The position numbers were made by a program, and so were the translations under genes. Below the pieces are notes generated by a model. That model was not told the origin of the DNA, did no database searches, and saw only the letters and a program-made list of their open reading frames with translations. A stretch of DNA of 64,000 nucleotides from JAOAFZ01 sp964412815 (GTDB lineage: Bacteria; Patescibacteriota; Microgenomatia; UBA1406; GWC2-37-13). The stretch lies in contig CAYPQF010000042.1 in the NCBI GenBank assembly GCA_964412815.1, forward strand, positions 1 to 64,000. The letters are read 5' to 3'. Below, one piece after another: positions 16,028-23,893 of the stretch; the stretch's first letter is position 1, and every line of letters begins with the position of its first letter.

Positions 16028-17554
16028 TTATGTGCCAACCCTCCCCACACACTCTTCCTTCCCCAGAATCTCCATGCTCTCGTTCAGTGGTGGGCTCACT
16101 TTTTTCCCGGTAATGGCAATGCGGAGCATGCTAAAGAACTTGGAGTTCTTCATTTCGAGTTCGGCAGCACAGGCAAGCATGGCATCGCCAATTACATCGG
16201 CGCGCCAGTCTTCTATTGCTTCCAATTTGGCGGACACAACTTTCAGAGCATCAGCATACTCGCTCAAGTCCATCTCATACTCGGTTGGGCGCTTCTGCAA
16301 AAACGCTACGTATCCGGCATATTCACTTAACAGCTTAATGCGTTCCTGGATTAAGGGGACGGTCTTTTGGACAAACTCCCGATCAAACTGGGTGGTGCCG
16401 GGTACAGCCGCAGAGTCAGGGGCATCGGCGGCATAGCTACCATCGCTTTTAACGGTGTAAAACGCCATAATGGCATCGGTCAACTCGTCTACACTCATCT
16501 GTCGGATGTACATGCCGTTCATCCATTCCAGCTTTTTGATATCGAACACGGGGCCAACGGGCGAGACATCTTTCAGGTCGAAGACCTGCACAAACTCGTC
16601 CAGGCTAAAGATCTCTTTTTGTTCGGGATGGCTCCAGCCCATCAGAGCCAGATAGTTGAGCATGGCCGCGGGCAGGTAGCCCTGTTCGATAAACCAGTGG
16701 GCCCAGACGGGGTTTTTACGCTTGGAAAGCTTGGATTTATCCGGGTTGCGCAGAATGTTGACATGGGCGATAGTCGGGCGCTCCCAGCCGAAGGCATCGT
16801 AGAGCAGGATATGCTTGGGGGTGGAGCTGATCCACTCTTCGGCACGGATGATATGGGTGATCTTCATGGCATTGTCATCTACCACCACGGCCAGATGGTA
16901 GGTGGGAAAGCCATCGGACTTTAAGAGCACCTGATCGTCGATCTGGTTGGTGTTGATGGTGATCTCGCCCCGGATCAGGTCCTGAAAGGTAACATCGGTG
17001 TTGTCGGGCACGAGCAGCCGGATAGTGTAGTCCGGGATTGTTTTCATGCGCTCTTCGGCCTCGGCGATATCAAAGCTGGCGACTTCCGGCTGGCGAAGCA
17101 GCTGCTTGAGCTTGTTGCGGGTTGCCAGTCCGGCGTCCTGTCCTGCTTCTTTAGCGGAACGACCGTCGGCTTCGGCAATTTTCCGATACTCTTCGAGCTG
17201 TTCTTTTGAGGCAAACGAGAAGTAGGCCTTGCCCTTTTGCACGAGGTCGTAGGCATAGGTTTTGTAGAGTTCCAGCCGCTCACTTTGGCGATAGGGGCCA
17301 TAGGGTCCGCCGACATTGGGGCCTTCGTCGTTGGCAATACCAAACTCGACCAGCGACTGCAAGATGCGGGCTTCGGCGCCCTCTACATAGCGGGTGCGGT
17401 CGGTGTCTTCGATGCGGACGACAAATGCGCCAGCGGCGGGATCTTGCTGCTTCGCCTTCTGTGCCACTGCCCAGTTGATGAGGGCGGTGTACAAATTACC
17501 AATATGGATGTCGGTGCCGGTTGGAGATGGTGCAATGCGCGTGCGGATTGTCAT
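16028..17554 (-). CDS. gltX: Glutamyl-tRNA synthetase
   Basis: Charges tRNA-Glu (in many bacteria lacking GlnRS also tRNA-Gln). The class I catalytic core begins TIRTRIAPSPTGTDIHIGN, where HIGN takes the place of HIGH, and has SKLSKRKNP as the KMSKS loop. Length (508 residues) is normal. The ATG at 17554 is chosen because family similarity starts there and minus-strand TATAAT ends 6 nt upstream; a longer reading would run into the GC-rich neighbour. Probably leaderless and monocistronic. Confidence 0.95.
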   Translation of the reverse strand: MTIRTRIAPSPTGTDIHIGNLYTALINWAVAQKAKQQDPAAGAFVVRIEDTDRTRYVEGAEARILQSLVEFGIANDEGPNVGGPYGPYRQSERLELYKTYAYDLVQKGKAYFSFASKEQLEEYRKIAEADGRSAKEAGQDAGLATRNKLKQLLRQPEVASFDIAEAEERMKTIPDYTIRLLVPDNTDVTFQDLIRGEITINTNQIDDQVLLKSDGFPTYHLAVVVDDNAMKITHIIRAEEWISSTPKHILLYDAFGWERPTIAHVNILRNPDKSKLSKRKNPVWAHWFIEQGYLPAAMLNYLALMGWSHPEQKEIFSLDEFVQVFDLKDVSPVGPVFDIKKLEWMNGMYIRQMSVDELTDAIMAFYTVKSDGSYAADAPDSAAVPGTTQFDREFVQKTVPLIQERIKLLSEYAGYVAFLQKRPTEYEMDLSEYADALKVVSAKLEAIEDWRADVIGDAMLACAAELEMKNSKFFSMLRIAITGKKVSPPLNESMEILGKEECVGRVGT

Positions 17555-17603
17555 AAAAGTATTATACACCGCGGCAGGTTCAAATTGAGGGAGTTTTGTA
17601 AGC

Positions 17604-17626
17604 GGGAGGGGCGTGCGGCCCCTCCC
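17604..17626 (-). terminator. Hairpin terminator of a GC-rich gene
   Basis: GGGAGGGGC (17604-17612) pairs with 17618-17626 around a 5-nt loop, 20 nt beyond the stop at 17646. On the minus strand the sequence then runs CGCTTACAAAAC, without a real T tract. Confidence 0.55.
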
Positions 17627-17645
17627 TTCCGACTTCCGGCCCTGT

Positions 17646-18026
17646 CTAGCTGTTCCACGTGCGATAGTAGTACAGGTAGAGAGACAGCCAGGTGCCGCCA
17701 ACAGAGATGCTCAGGGTGAGCCCGGGGAGCTCCCACGTCACCACAAGCAGGGTGAGGACGATCAGCATCTGGATTGCCATCTGGCTGAACCAGATGACCA
17801 GCCAGCCGTTTTCGGCGCGCTGCGCGCTGGCTGCCAGGAACGCGATCAGAAACTCAAAAATAAACACCATCAGCAGGATCATCGTCAAGTAGAGCCAGGA
17901 TCGCGGCTCTCCCTCGTAGAACCCGCAACAGACGGTGAGTATCGTGGACACGAACATGAACAGATTGAGCTCGGACATGAGCCGGACACTGCGCTCCTGA
18001 TCGGTTTCAATCTTCTTACGTTTCAC
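17646..18026 (-). CDS. GC-rich gene: unknown four-helix membrane protein
   Basis: Starts at GTG 18026 with GGGGGAG about 6 nt upstream. The 126-residue product has a basic N-terminus (KRKKIETDQERS) and four hydrophobic helices. Minus-strand TATAAT lies at 18081-18076, giving a leader of about 42 nt. It has the same size and topology as the two GC-rich genes to the right (18242, 18694), although I see no convincing sequence match between them. No family recognised. Confidence 0.65.
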   Translation of the reverse strand: MKRKKIETDQERSVRLMSELNLFMFVSTILTVCCGFYEGEPRSWLYLTMILLMVFIFEFLIAFLAASAQRAENGWLVIWFSQMAIQMLIVLTLLVVTWELPGLTLSISVGGTWLSLYLYYYRTWNS

Positions 18027-18148
18027 TGGACTCCCCCCTGGGATTTCATGATGAAGCTGGAATGTTCGATATGCTATTATACCAAAAAACTATAGGATGA
18101 TCCAGTGCAGGTAGAAAGGACTCTCGTGTGATGTGTAGGAGAAAAGAT

Positions 18149-18176
18149 CAGGGCGGGAGAGAGTTCCCCCGCCCTG
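18149..18176 (-). terminator. Hairpin terminator of the 18.2-19.1 kb GC-rich pair
   Basis: CAGGGCGGG (18149-18157) pairs with CCCGCCCTG (18168-18176) around a 10-nt loop, 65 nt beyond the stop at 18242; GATCTTTTC follows on the minus strand. Confidence 0.6.
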
Positions 18177-18241
18177 TTCCGAAGAGGTCGCAGTCATGCT
18201 TGCGAGATGTTGGGGTTGGATTAAACCCCGCTTGTGTCCGC

Positions 18242-18673
18242 CTAGTAGGTCAGCTCGTTCTCCTGTTGAACACGAAACCGCCCGGCCGTCTCAAAGCCCG
18301 CGATGCAGGCCACGATGAACGTGATGACGATCGAGATGACCGCGATCGGGAAGTCCAGCATCTGGACCCGGTACGAGATGATGATCCAGGCCACCGATAC
18401 CACGAGCAGGTACCAGTTGGACAGCGTCCAGGCCGCCACGCGGCGGCGCAGCCGCTTGCGGAAGAACACAAAGAACATCGGCCACCAGTAGACCAGCATC
18501 CAGCCGCAGGCCAGCAGCGTCGCCATGCGATGCGAGATGCCAGGCGTCAGAAAGATGCCGATCTGATAGGTCCAGAGAATGGTAAACCCGAACGCTCCGA
18601 TTAGGTGCGCCAGGATCTGCCCGTCGAAGATGTCGGCGTCCTCGGTGTTCATACGGTGTGGTCTGTCGGTCAT
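18242..18673 (-). CDS. GC-rich gene: unknown four-helix membrane protein
   Basis: A 143-residue protein behind AGGAGGTG, with four hydrophobic helices (about residues 20-42, 50-70, 83-100 and 105-127) and Trp-rich boundaries (CGWMLVYWWPMFFVFF). A basic cluster (RKRLRRR) follows helix 2. It lies 20 bp downstream of the 18694 gene with no promoter between, so the two form the only clear two-gene operon of the GC-rich class. No family recognised. Confidence 0.65.
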   Translation of the reverse strand: MTDRPHRMNTEDADIFDGQILAHLIGAFGFTILWTYQIGIFLTPGISHRMATLLACGWMLVYWWPMFFVFFRKRLRRRVAAWTLSNWYLLVVSVAWIIISYRVQMLDFPIAVISIVITFIVACIAGFETAGRFRVQQENELTY

Positions 18674-18693
18674 GTAGCACCTCCTGTTCTCTT

Positions 18694-19107
18694 TTAGCTG
18701 CGCCCCGTCCGATAGCTTCGCCGGTAGCGGAAGTCCATCACCAGCACGGGCACGATCACACAGACGAGCACAACGAGCGGCCAGACCTGGCTTGAGGGCT
18801 CAAGCTCACTCTTCTGGAACCAGTCCAGCGCCATGCCGCCCCACAGCCCGATCTGGATGATCAGGCTGATGTACCAGTGGCGCAGTTGAGTGGTACGCGT
18901 CCGGATGGCATAGATCAGCGCCCCGGCATACGGAGCGCTGTAGAGCACGATCCAGAACAGGGGCAAAAAGCTCGGGTTCGGCGGTGGTGGTTGGTCCCAG
19001 TCGCCAAAACCCTGCCCGATACTCATCACAACCAGGGCCACGGTAAAGGCCATCAGAGCGTTCAGGTACCAGTTGTACTGTCGTGCGGGCGGAGCGTACC
19101 TTCCCAT
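18694..19107 (-). CDS. GC-rich gene: unknown four-helix membrane protein
   Basis: A 137-residue protein behind AGGAGG, with four hydrophobic helices and a Pro-rich loop (PPPPNPSFLP) between the first two. The C-terminus is basic (RYRRSYRTGRS). It is first in a two-gene operon with 18242. The promoter is a minus-strand TACAAT at 19157-19152, giving a leader of about 37 nt. No family recognised. Confidence 0.65.
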   Translation of the reverse strand: MGRYAPPARQYNWYLNALMAFTVALVVMSIGQGFGDWDQPPPPNPSFLPLFWIVLYSAPYAGALIYAIRTRTTQLRHWYISLIIQIGLWGGMALDWFQKSELEPSSQVWPLVVLVCVIVPVLVMDFRYRRSYRTGRS

Positions 19108-19209
19108 CGCGTCCTCCTGGATTGCAAACTACATTTCCGGAAATCACCGCAATTGTATCATATTTCAATCTCACCCGTTCTTCACACAGCATCCGTATAA
19201 TATCTTCAT

Positions 19210-19740
19210 ATGAAGAAGATTACCGAGTATCACTGCTTAAAATGTGGCACGGTCCTGGACTGGAAACACGAAGGGCTGGCCGAATGTGCGGCCTGTGGCT
19301 ATCATTACTACGAAAATCCGAAAGCAACCGTGGCGATGCTGGTACTTAACCAGAACAACGAATTACTGATGGTAAAGCGGGCGCGCGAACCGGAAAAAGA
19401 TAAATGGGACTTGCCCGGCGGGTTTGTAGATACCAGAGAGAGCCTGGAAGATGCTCTGCTGCGGGAAGCCCGGGAAGAGCTTAAGCTGGAGCTGTCGAAA
19501 GATCAGATAACCTATTTTAACTCGTACCCGGACCGGTATCTGTTTCAGGAAGTGAATTACCATGTCTTATCCGGTGTCTTTGTAGCACGTATTGCAGATA
19601 CCACTCCCCTCCACCCGGATGATGATGTTTCAGAGTATCGCTATTTTCCCCTGGATCAAATTCCCTTTGAAGAGATTGCATTTGAGAGTATGAAACAGGC
19701 GGTACGTGATTTTATTGCAACAAATCGGGCCGCTTCTTGA
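19210..19740 (+). CDS. NUDIX hydrolase with N-terminal zinc ribbon
   Basis: A 176-residue protein. Cys pairs YHCLKCG and ECAACGYHYYENP form a zinc ribbon as in NADH pyrophosphatase-like NUDIX enzymes. The Nudix box runs from GGFVDTRESLEDALLREA to REELKL, with the catalytic Glu present. It probably hydrolyses a nucleoside diphosphate derivative such as NADH or ADP-ribose; substrate unknown. TATAAT (19196-19201) ends 8 nt before the ATG, so it is probably leaderless. Its 3' end overlaps trmD on the opposite strand by 29 bp. Confidence 0.9.
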   Translation: MKKITEYHCLKCGTVLDWKHEGLAECAACGYHYYENPKATVAMLVLNQNNELLMVKRAREPEKDKWDLPGGFVDTRESLEDALLREAREELKLELSKDQITYFNSYPDRYLFQEVNYHVLSGVFVARIADTTPLHPDDDVSEYRYFPLDQIPFEEIAFESMKQAVRDFIATNRAAS

Positions 19741-20470
19741 GCGTTTCTTTAAAGGCCTGTTGCAGGCGCCACTTTTCGATTTCTGCATGATTGCCACCCA
19801 GCAGAACTTCCGGCACAGTCAGCTCTTCAAACACTTCCGGTCGGGTGTAGTGGGGGTATTCCAGCAACTGAACATGGGTCCGACCAGCTTGTTTGAGTCG
19901 TGTCAGTTCTGCCGACGGCCCGACCGCTTTTATCAACAAATCCAGCGGCACAGAATAAAAGCTTTCTTCTTCGGTTGCGGCTTCTTTCTTAAGAACACCA
20001 TTCAACAAGCGGACAATAGAGTCGGTAATGGCAGCAGCCGCGATCTCGCCGCCGGTCATGACAAAATCTCCAATGGAAACTTCTTCGTCCACAAACCGGG
20101 TAATGCGGTCGTCAAAGCCTTCGTAGTGTCCACACAGGATTACGACATGATCAAGCTGTGCCAGTTCCCGGGCTTTTGCCTGGTTGTAGTGAGCTCCTTT
20201 TGCAGAGGTCATCAGCACACGGGTTGACGTATCTGTAACAGTGGGGACTACAGAGCGGAGCGCGGCAATCACCGGTTCCATCTTCATCACCATCCCCACT
20301 CCACCACCATATGGCTTATCATCAACTGTTTTATACTTGTCTGTAGCAAAGCTGCGGATATCAACTATTTCGATCCGGACCTGCTCTTTTTCGATCGCCC
20401 GTTTGATGATACTCTCGCTAAAGAACGACTGCATCATCTGCGGAAACAGGGTTAGGATAGATATTTTCAT
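19712..20470 (-). CDS. trmD: tRNA (guanine-N1)-methyltransferase TrmD
   Basis: Methylates G37 next to the anticodon of tRNAs such as tRNA-Pro and tRNA-Leu, preventing frameshifting. The start MKISILTLFPQ, the GGGVGMVMKMEP block, the SAM-binding knot region LCGHYEGFDDRI and TGGEIAAAAITDSIVRL are typical. Length (252 residues) is normal. It is convergent with the NUDIX gene and divergent from yidD, with 29 bp between the two starts. Confidence 0.95.
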   Translation of the reverse strand: MKISILTLFPQMMQSFFSESIIKRAIEKEQVRIEIVDIRSFATDKYKTVDDKPYGGGVGMVMKMEPVIAALRSVVPTVTDTSTRVLMTSAKGAHYNQAKARELAQLDHVVILCGHYEGFDDRITRFVDEEVSIGDFVMTGGEIAAAAITDSIVRLLNGVLKKEAATEEESFYSVPLDLLIKAVGPSAELTRLKQAGRTHVQLLEYPHYTRPEVFEELTVPEVLLGGNHAEIEKWRLQQAFKETLKKRPDLLQ

Positions 20471-20499
20471 ATCTATATTTTACAATAGAGATTGCTATT

Positions 20500-20739
20500 A
20501 TGCTAAAAAACCTTATTCTTCGTGCAATTCGTATCTATAAACGTTCAGAGCCCGCTCGCCGGGAACTGGGGCGTCAGCTAATGATACCTGCCAGTGAATG
20601 TCGCTTTCGACCGACCTGTTCTGAATATATGGCAGAAGCGGTAGAGCGGTATGGAGCACTCAAGGGAGTCTGGCTGGGGCTACGCCGCCTTGCCCGGTGT
20701 GGCCCGTGGAGCAAGGGCGGCTTCGATCCCGTTCCCTGA
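20500..20739 (+). CDS. yidD: Membrane protein insertion efficiency factor YidD
   Basis: A 79-residue protein with the conserved core CRFRPTCSEYMAEAVERYGA and the GPWSKGGFDPVP end, both diagnostic of YidD, which assists YidC in membrane protein insertion. A plus-strand TACAAT near 20482 could drive it. It overlaps no other gene and is followed by a GC-rich gene. Confidence 0.9.
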   Translation: MLKNLILRAIRIYKRSEPARRELGRQLMIPASECRFRPTCSEYMAEAVERYGALKGVWLGLRRLARCGPWSKGGFDPVP

Positions 20740-20794
20740 TACTTCTGCCTGCACCCTACGCAATTGGCATTCACACACTCTTAATCCCATAGTA

Positions 20795-20823
20795 TTGAAT
20801 TCCTCCTCTTTTAATGCTATAAT
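20795..20823 (+). promoter_or_regulatory. Consensus promoter of the 20.9-kb GC-rich gene
   Basis: TTGAAT (20795-20800), an exact 17-bp spacer and TATAAT (20818-20823). AGGAGG follows about 7 nt before the ATG at 20853. Confidence 0.75.
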
Positions 20824-20852
20824 TCTGTATCAATGTCTCAACAGGAGGACCT

Positions 20853-21149
20853 ATGTTCTATCTCTGGCTCCTGATCACGGCCCTGCTCGCAGTGCTGGGT
20901 GGCGTGGTGGGGTATCAGTCCACCCCTGCGATCATCACCCGGTACCAGTGCTTCAACATCCCGGTGCCCGATCATATGTTCGGCTGGCTGGACCGGATCT
21001 TCGAGGACACGGTCTGCTACCCCGTCGTCTACCAGGCGAGCGTCTGGGACCGGCTGAGCAGCGGGGTCACCATGTCCGTCATCTTCGTGCTGGCCTGGGT
21101 CGTGTTCACGCTGGTCGTGGACAAACTCTCCAGGAGGCGCGTCGACTAA
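20853..21149 (+). CDS. GC-rich gene: unknown small membrane protein with two helices
   Basis: A 98-residue protein behind AGGAGG. Helix 1 (WLLITALLAVLGGVVGY) and helix 2 (TMSVIFVLAWVVFTLVV) flank a loop with two Cys (TRYQCFNIPVPD, DTVCYPVVY) that could form a disulfide. The C-terminus is basic (DKLSRRRVD). The gene lies alone between yidD and clpB with its own promoter and hairpin. No family recognised. Confidence 0.65.
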   Translation: MFYLWLLITALLAVLGGVVGYQSTPAIITRYQCFNIPVPDHMFGWLDRIFEDTVCYPVVYQASVWDRLSSGVTMSVIFVLAWVVFTLVVDKLSRRRVD

Positions 21150-21209
21150 CATCTCGGCACCTATTGCAAGCTCGAATCAGGGCCCGGCCACTCCACCGGC
21201 TACACTCAC

Positions 21210-21239
21210 GGAGCCTCGCAGCGCATGCTGCGGGGCTCC
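21210..21239 (+). terminator. GC hairpin after the 20.9-kb GC-rich gene
   Basis: GGAGCC-CGCAGC pairs with GCTGCG-GGCTCC around GCAT, each arm having one unpaired base. It lacks a T tract, so it may be a weak terminator or an mRNA-stabilising hairpin. Confidence 0.45.
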
Positions 21240-21263
21240 ATCCACTCATATTATCAAACCCTC

Positions 21264-21320
21264 TTGACATCTGCTAAATTTCCTTTTACAATATTAGCAG
21301 AACATAAATATTATTGCTAA
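21264..21320 (+). promoter_or_regulatory. clpB promoter with TGCTAA/TTAGCA operator half-sites
   Basis: TTGACA (21264-21269), 17-bp spacer, TACAAT (21287-21292). TCTGCTAA (21270-21277) and TTAGCAGA (21294-21301) form a perfect 8-bp inverted repeat around the -10 box, and a third half-site TTGCTAA lies at 21314-21320. The half-site resembles half of CIRCE (TTAGCACTC), but the CTC/GAG part and 9-bp spacing are missing. A stress repressor is likely but not identified. A leader hairpin, AAGCCG (21333-21338) with CGGCTT (21358-21363), lies just before the start. Confidence 0.6.
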
Positions 21321-21373
21321 TTTGTCCGCGGGAAGCCGTCATACAGACGTATTCTTGCGGCTTACACCACCTT

Positions 21374-23515
21374 ATGAAAGGAACATACATTCCACCCGAA
21401 CAGGAAGAAAACGTGCTGGAGAAATACACTGTCGATCTGACCAAAACCGCCCGATCCGGCAAAATTGACCCGGTTATCGGCCGCGACGAAGAGGTTCGCC
21501 GGGTAATTCAAATTTTATCCCGCCGCACCAAGAACAACCCGGTATTACTGGGAGATCCCGGTGTGGGAAAAACCGCTATCGTCGAAGGACTGGCGCAGCG
21601 TATTGTAGCGGGAGATGTCCCCGATACCCTCAAGCATAAACATGTCTTAACCCTCGACCTGACCGGCCTGCTGGCTGGTGCGGCGTATCGCGGGAGTTTC
21701 GAAGAACGCATGAAAAAGATTATGGAGGCGGTCGAACAGAGCGATGGCAAGTATATTCTCTTTATCGACGAGCTGCATACTATTGTGGGAGCAGGCGGAG
21801 CCGAAGGCGCCGTCGATGCCGGAAACATTCTCAAGCCGTCTCTGGCACGCGGCATGTTGCAGGCCATTGGAGCTACCACCATCCGCGAATATCGTCAGTA
21901 CATCGAGAAAGACCCGGCACTGGAACGTCGCTTCCAGCCCGTCTATATTGACGAGCCATCACCCGAAGACAGTATCGCGATCCTGCGTGGCATTAAAGAA
22001 AAATACGAAGTGCATCATGGCATCCGCATCTCTGACGACGCACTTATCGCGTCTGTTAATCTGTCCACCCGCTATATCACCGACCGCTATCTGCCGGACA
22101 AAGCCATCGATTTAATTGACGAGGCCGCCTCCGGTGCCAAGATCGAACTGGAGAGTATGCCGACGGAGCTGGACCAGATCAAACGCAAGATTATGCAGCT
22201 GGATATCGAACTGGCGGCTCTCAAAAAAGAAAAAGGACTGGAGACCCGCAAACACGCAATCGAAGAAGAGCGCAAATCGCTGCAATCCCGGTTTGACGAG
22301 CTACACAAGCGCTGGGAAGATCAGAAACAGATTATCTCCGCGCTTCAGAAAAAACGTATCAAACTGGATGAGTTAAAAGCTGAGCTGGAAAAAGCCCAGC
22401 GGGAGGTTGACCTGAACAAAGCAGCCGAACTGCAATATGGCAAGATTCCGGAGATTGAAAAAGAGATTGCCGCAGTCGAACAGAACTGGAAACAGATTCC
22501 CAACGATGAACGCATCCTGCGCGAAGAAGTAACCGAAGAAGATATCGCCCGCATTGTCGGTCGCTGGACCGGTATTCCGGTAACCCGCCTGCTCTCGACC
22601 GAATCTGAACGGCTGGCTCATCTGGAAGACGAGATGAAGGCGCGGGTAATTGGGCAGGACCATGCTCTGCACAAAATTGCCAACGCCGTGCGTCGTTCGC
22701 GAGCCGGTTTGAGCGAAGAGAATAAACCTATCGGATCGTTTATGTTTCTGGGACCAACCGGTGTCGGTAAAACCGAGACCGCTAAAGCACTCGCATACGC
22801 ATTATTTAATGATGAAAAAGCCATGGTGCGCATTGATATGGGGGAATATCAGGAAGCACACACTATCGCTCGGTTAATTGGCGCACCCCCTGGCTACATC
22901 GGCTATGACGAAGGTGGACAGCTCACAGAAGCAGTCCGCCGGAAGCCATATTCGGTGGTCCTCTTTGATGAGGTCGAAAAAGCTCACCCCCAGGTCTTTA
23001 ATGCCTTTCTGCAGATTCTTGACGAGGGACATCTGACCGACAGTAAAGGCCGCAAGGTGAACTTTAAGAATACCATTATTATTATGACCTCTAATCTGGG
23101 CTCCGAAGCCTTTAAGATGGAGATGAGTGCAGAAGGCCGTACTGAGTACATTATGGACAAAGTCCGTACCTTCTTTAAGCCGGAGTTTATCAACCGCCTG
23201 GACTCTCAAATTATCTTCCAGCCACTGACCGCGGAGATGGTCAGCCAGATTGTTGAGATTCAACTGGCAGAGGTTAAGGCACGGCTGAAAAAGCAAAATC
23301 TCGATATTGAGTTTAGCGAGGCCGTCCGGGCTCATCTGGCCGCTTCAGGCTTTGATGAAGTCTACGGCGCCCGCCCGCTGAAGCGGGTTATTAACGAACT
23401 CGTAATTGACGAAGTAGCCTTACAGATTGTCGAAGGCAAGATTAAACCGCTCGATACCATTCGGGTAGATTACAAACAGAATAAGGTAGTGATTGAGGTA
23501 CAGAAACCGAACTAA
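21374..23515 (+). CDS. clpB: ClpB/ClpC-type AAA+ disaggregase lacking the N-domain
   Basis: Two AAA+ modules. D1 has GDPGVGKTAIVEGLAQR, Walker B LFIDELHTIVGAG and the ENPALERRF-like KDPALERRFQPV. D2 has GPTGVGKTETAKALA, FDEVEKAHP and the sensor block GARPLKR. A coiled-coil middle domain (about residues 290-400) between them favours ClpB over ClpC; it is the disaggregation lever that works with DnaK. The ~140-residue Clp N-domain is absent: the protein starts EENVLEKYTVDLTKTARSG, just before D1. The ATG at 21374 is chosen over an upstream TTG. No Shine-Dalgarno is visible. Confidence 0.9.
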   Translation: MKGTYIPPEQEENVLEKYTVDLTKTARSGKIDPVIGRDEEVRRVIQILSRRTKNNPVLLGDPGVGKTAIVEGLAQRIVAGDVPDTLKHKHVLTLDLTGLLAGAAYRGSFEERMKKIMEAVEQSDGKYILFIDELHTIVGAGGAEGAVDAGNILKPSLARGMLQAIGATTIREYRQYIEKDPALERRFQPVYIDEPSPEDSIAILRGIKEKYEVHHGIRISDDALIASVNLSTRYITDRYLPDKAIDLIDEAASGAKIELESMPTELDQIKRKIMQLDIELAALKKEKGLETRKHAIEEERKSLQSRFDELHKRWEDQKQIISALQKKRIKLDELKAELEKAQREVDLNKAAELQYGKIPEIEKEIAAVEQNWKQIPNDERILREEVTEEDIARIVGRWTGIPVTRLLSTESERLAHLEDEMKARVIGQDHALHKIANAVRRSRAGLSEENKPIGSFMFLGPTGVGKTETAKALAYALFNDEKAMVRIDMGEYQEAHTIARLIGAPPGYIGYDEGGQLTEAVRRKPYSVVLFDEVEKAHPQVFNAFLQILDEGHLTDSKGRKVNFKNTIIIMTSNLGSEAFKMEMSAEGRTEYIMDKVRTFFKPEFINRLDSQIIFQPLTAEMVSQIVEIQLAEVKARLKKQNLDIEFSEAVRAHLAASGFDEVYGARPLKRVINELVIDEVALQIVEGKIKPLDTIRVDYKQNKVVIEVQKPN

Positions 23516-23520
23516 GACAA

Positions 23521-23814
23521 TTAAAAACTGTTCTGGTACGTTCTAATAGTAGTTGAAGAGTCTTTAGAAGTTTTCTTCATAAAGAAATAATGTGAGGGGC
23601 GGGCACTTCGGCCCGCCCCCTCAGGCTGGGGAGAAGCGGCGACTATCGTCGAACCGCTGGCACCGCTCTCAGCAGCCCTCTGGAAATGAGCCGCCTCGGC
23701 ATCGGCAACCCGCCTTTTTTCCGACCACTGATGCAGCCAGACAAACAGACCGCCGACTCCGCCAAGAGCAAGGCCTCCCGCAATCAGCAAAATCGCGATC
23801 ATTCCGCCGTCCAT
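23521..23814 (-). CDS. GC-rich gene: small single-helix membrane protein reading through its terminator
   Basis: Starts at ATG 23814 behind AAAGGG; minus-strand TATAAT at 23860-23855. The product has one hydrophobic helix (MIAILLIAGGLALGGVGGLFVWL) followed by a charged, Ala-rich tail. Unlike the other GC-rich genes, no stop precedes the GC hairpin at 23596-23619: the frame continues through it into AT-rich sequence and stops at 23521, the end of clpB. The native stop may have been lost by a small indel or deletion. Confidence 0.5.
   Translation of the reverse strand: MDGGMIAILLIAGGLALGGVGGLFVWLHQWSEKRRVADAEAAHFQRAAESGASGSTIVAASPQPEGAGRSARPSHYFFMKKTSKDSSTTIRTYQNSF
23596..23619 (-). terminator. 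GC hairpin inside the end of the 23.5-kb GC-rich gene
   Basis: GGGGCGGGC (23596-23604) pairs with 23611-23619 around ACTTCG, and on the minus strand CTCACATTATTTCTTT follows. By shape and place it matches the terminators of the other GC-rich genes. Confidence 0.55.
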
Positions 23815-23893
23815 AACGGACCCTTTCCGATACACGGGCTTGATTAGATAAAATATTATAAGATATAAAGCAGAGAAAAGCAAGTTTAGCCTG

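Noticed and set aside
17555..17701. N-terminal extension of glutamyl-tRNA synthetase
   Set aside because: It crosses the promoter and terminator region and enters the GC-rich neighbour; the synthetase fold starts at 17554.
21264..21320. Classical CIRCE element before clpB
   Set aside because: Only the TTAGCA/TGCTAA part matches; the CTC/GAG portion and the 9-bp spacing are absent.
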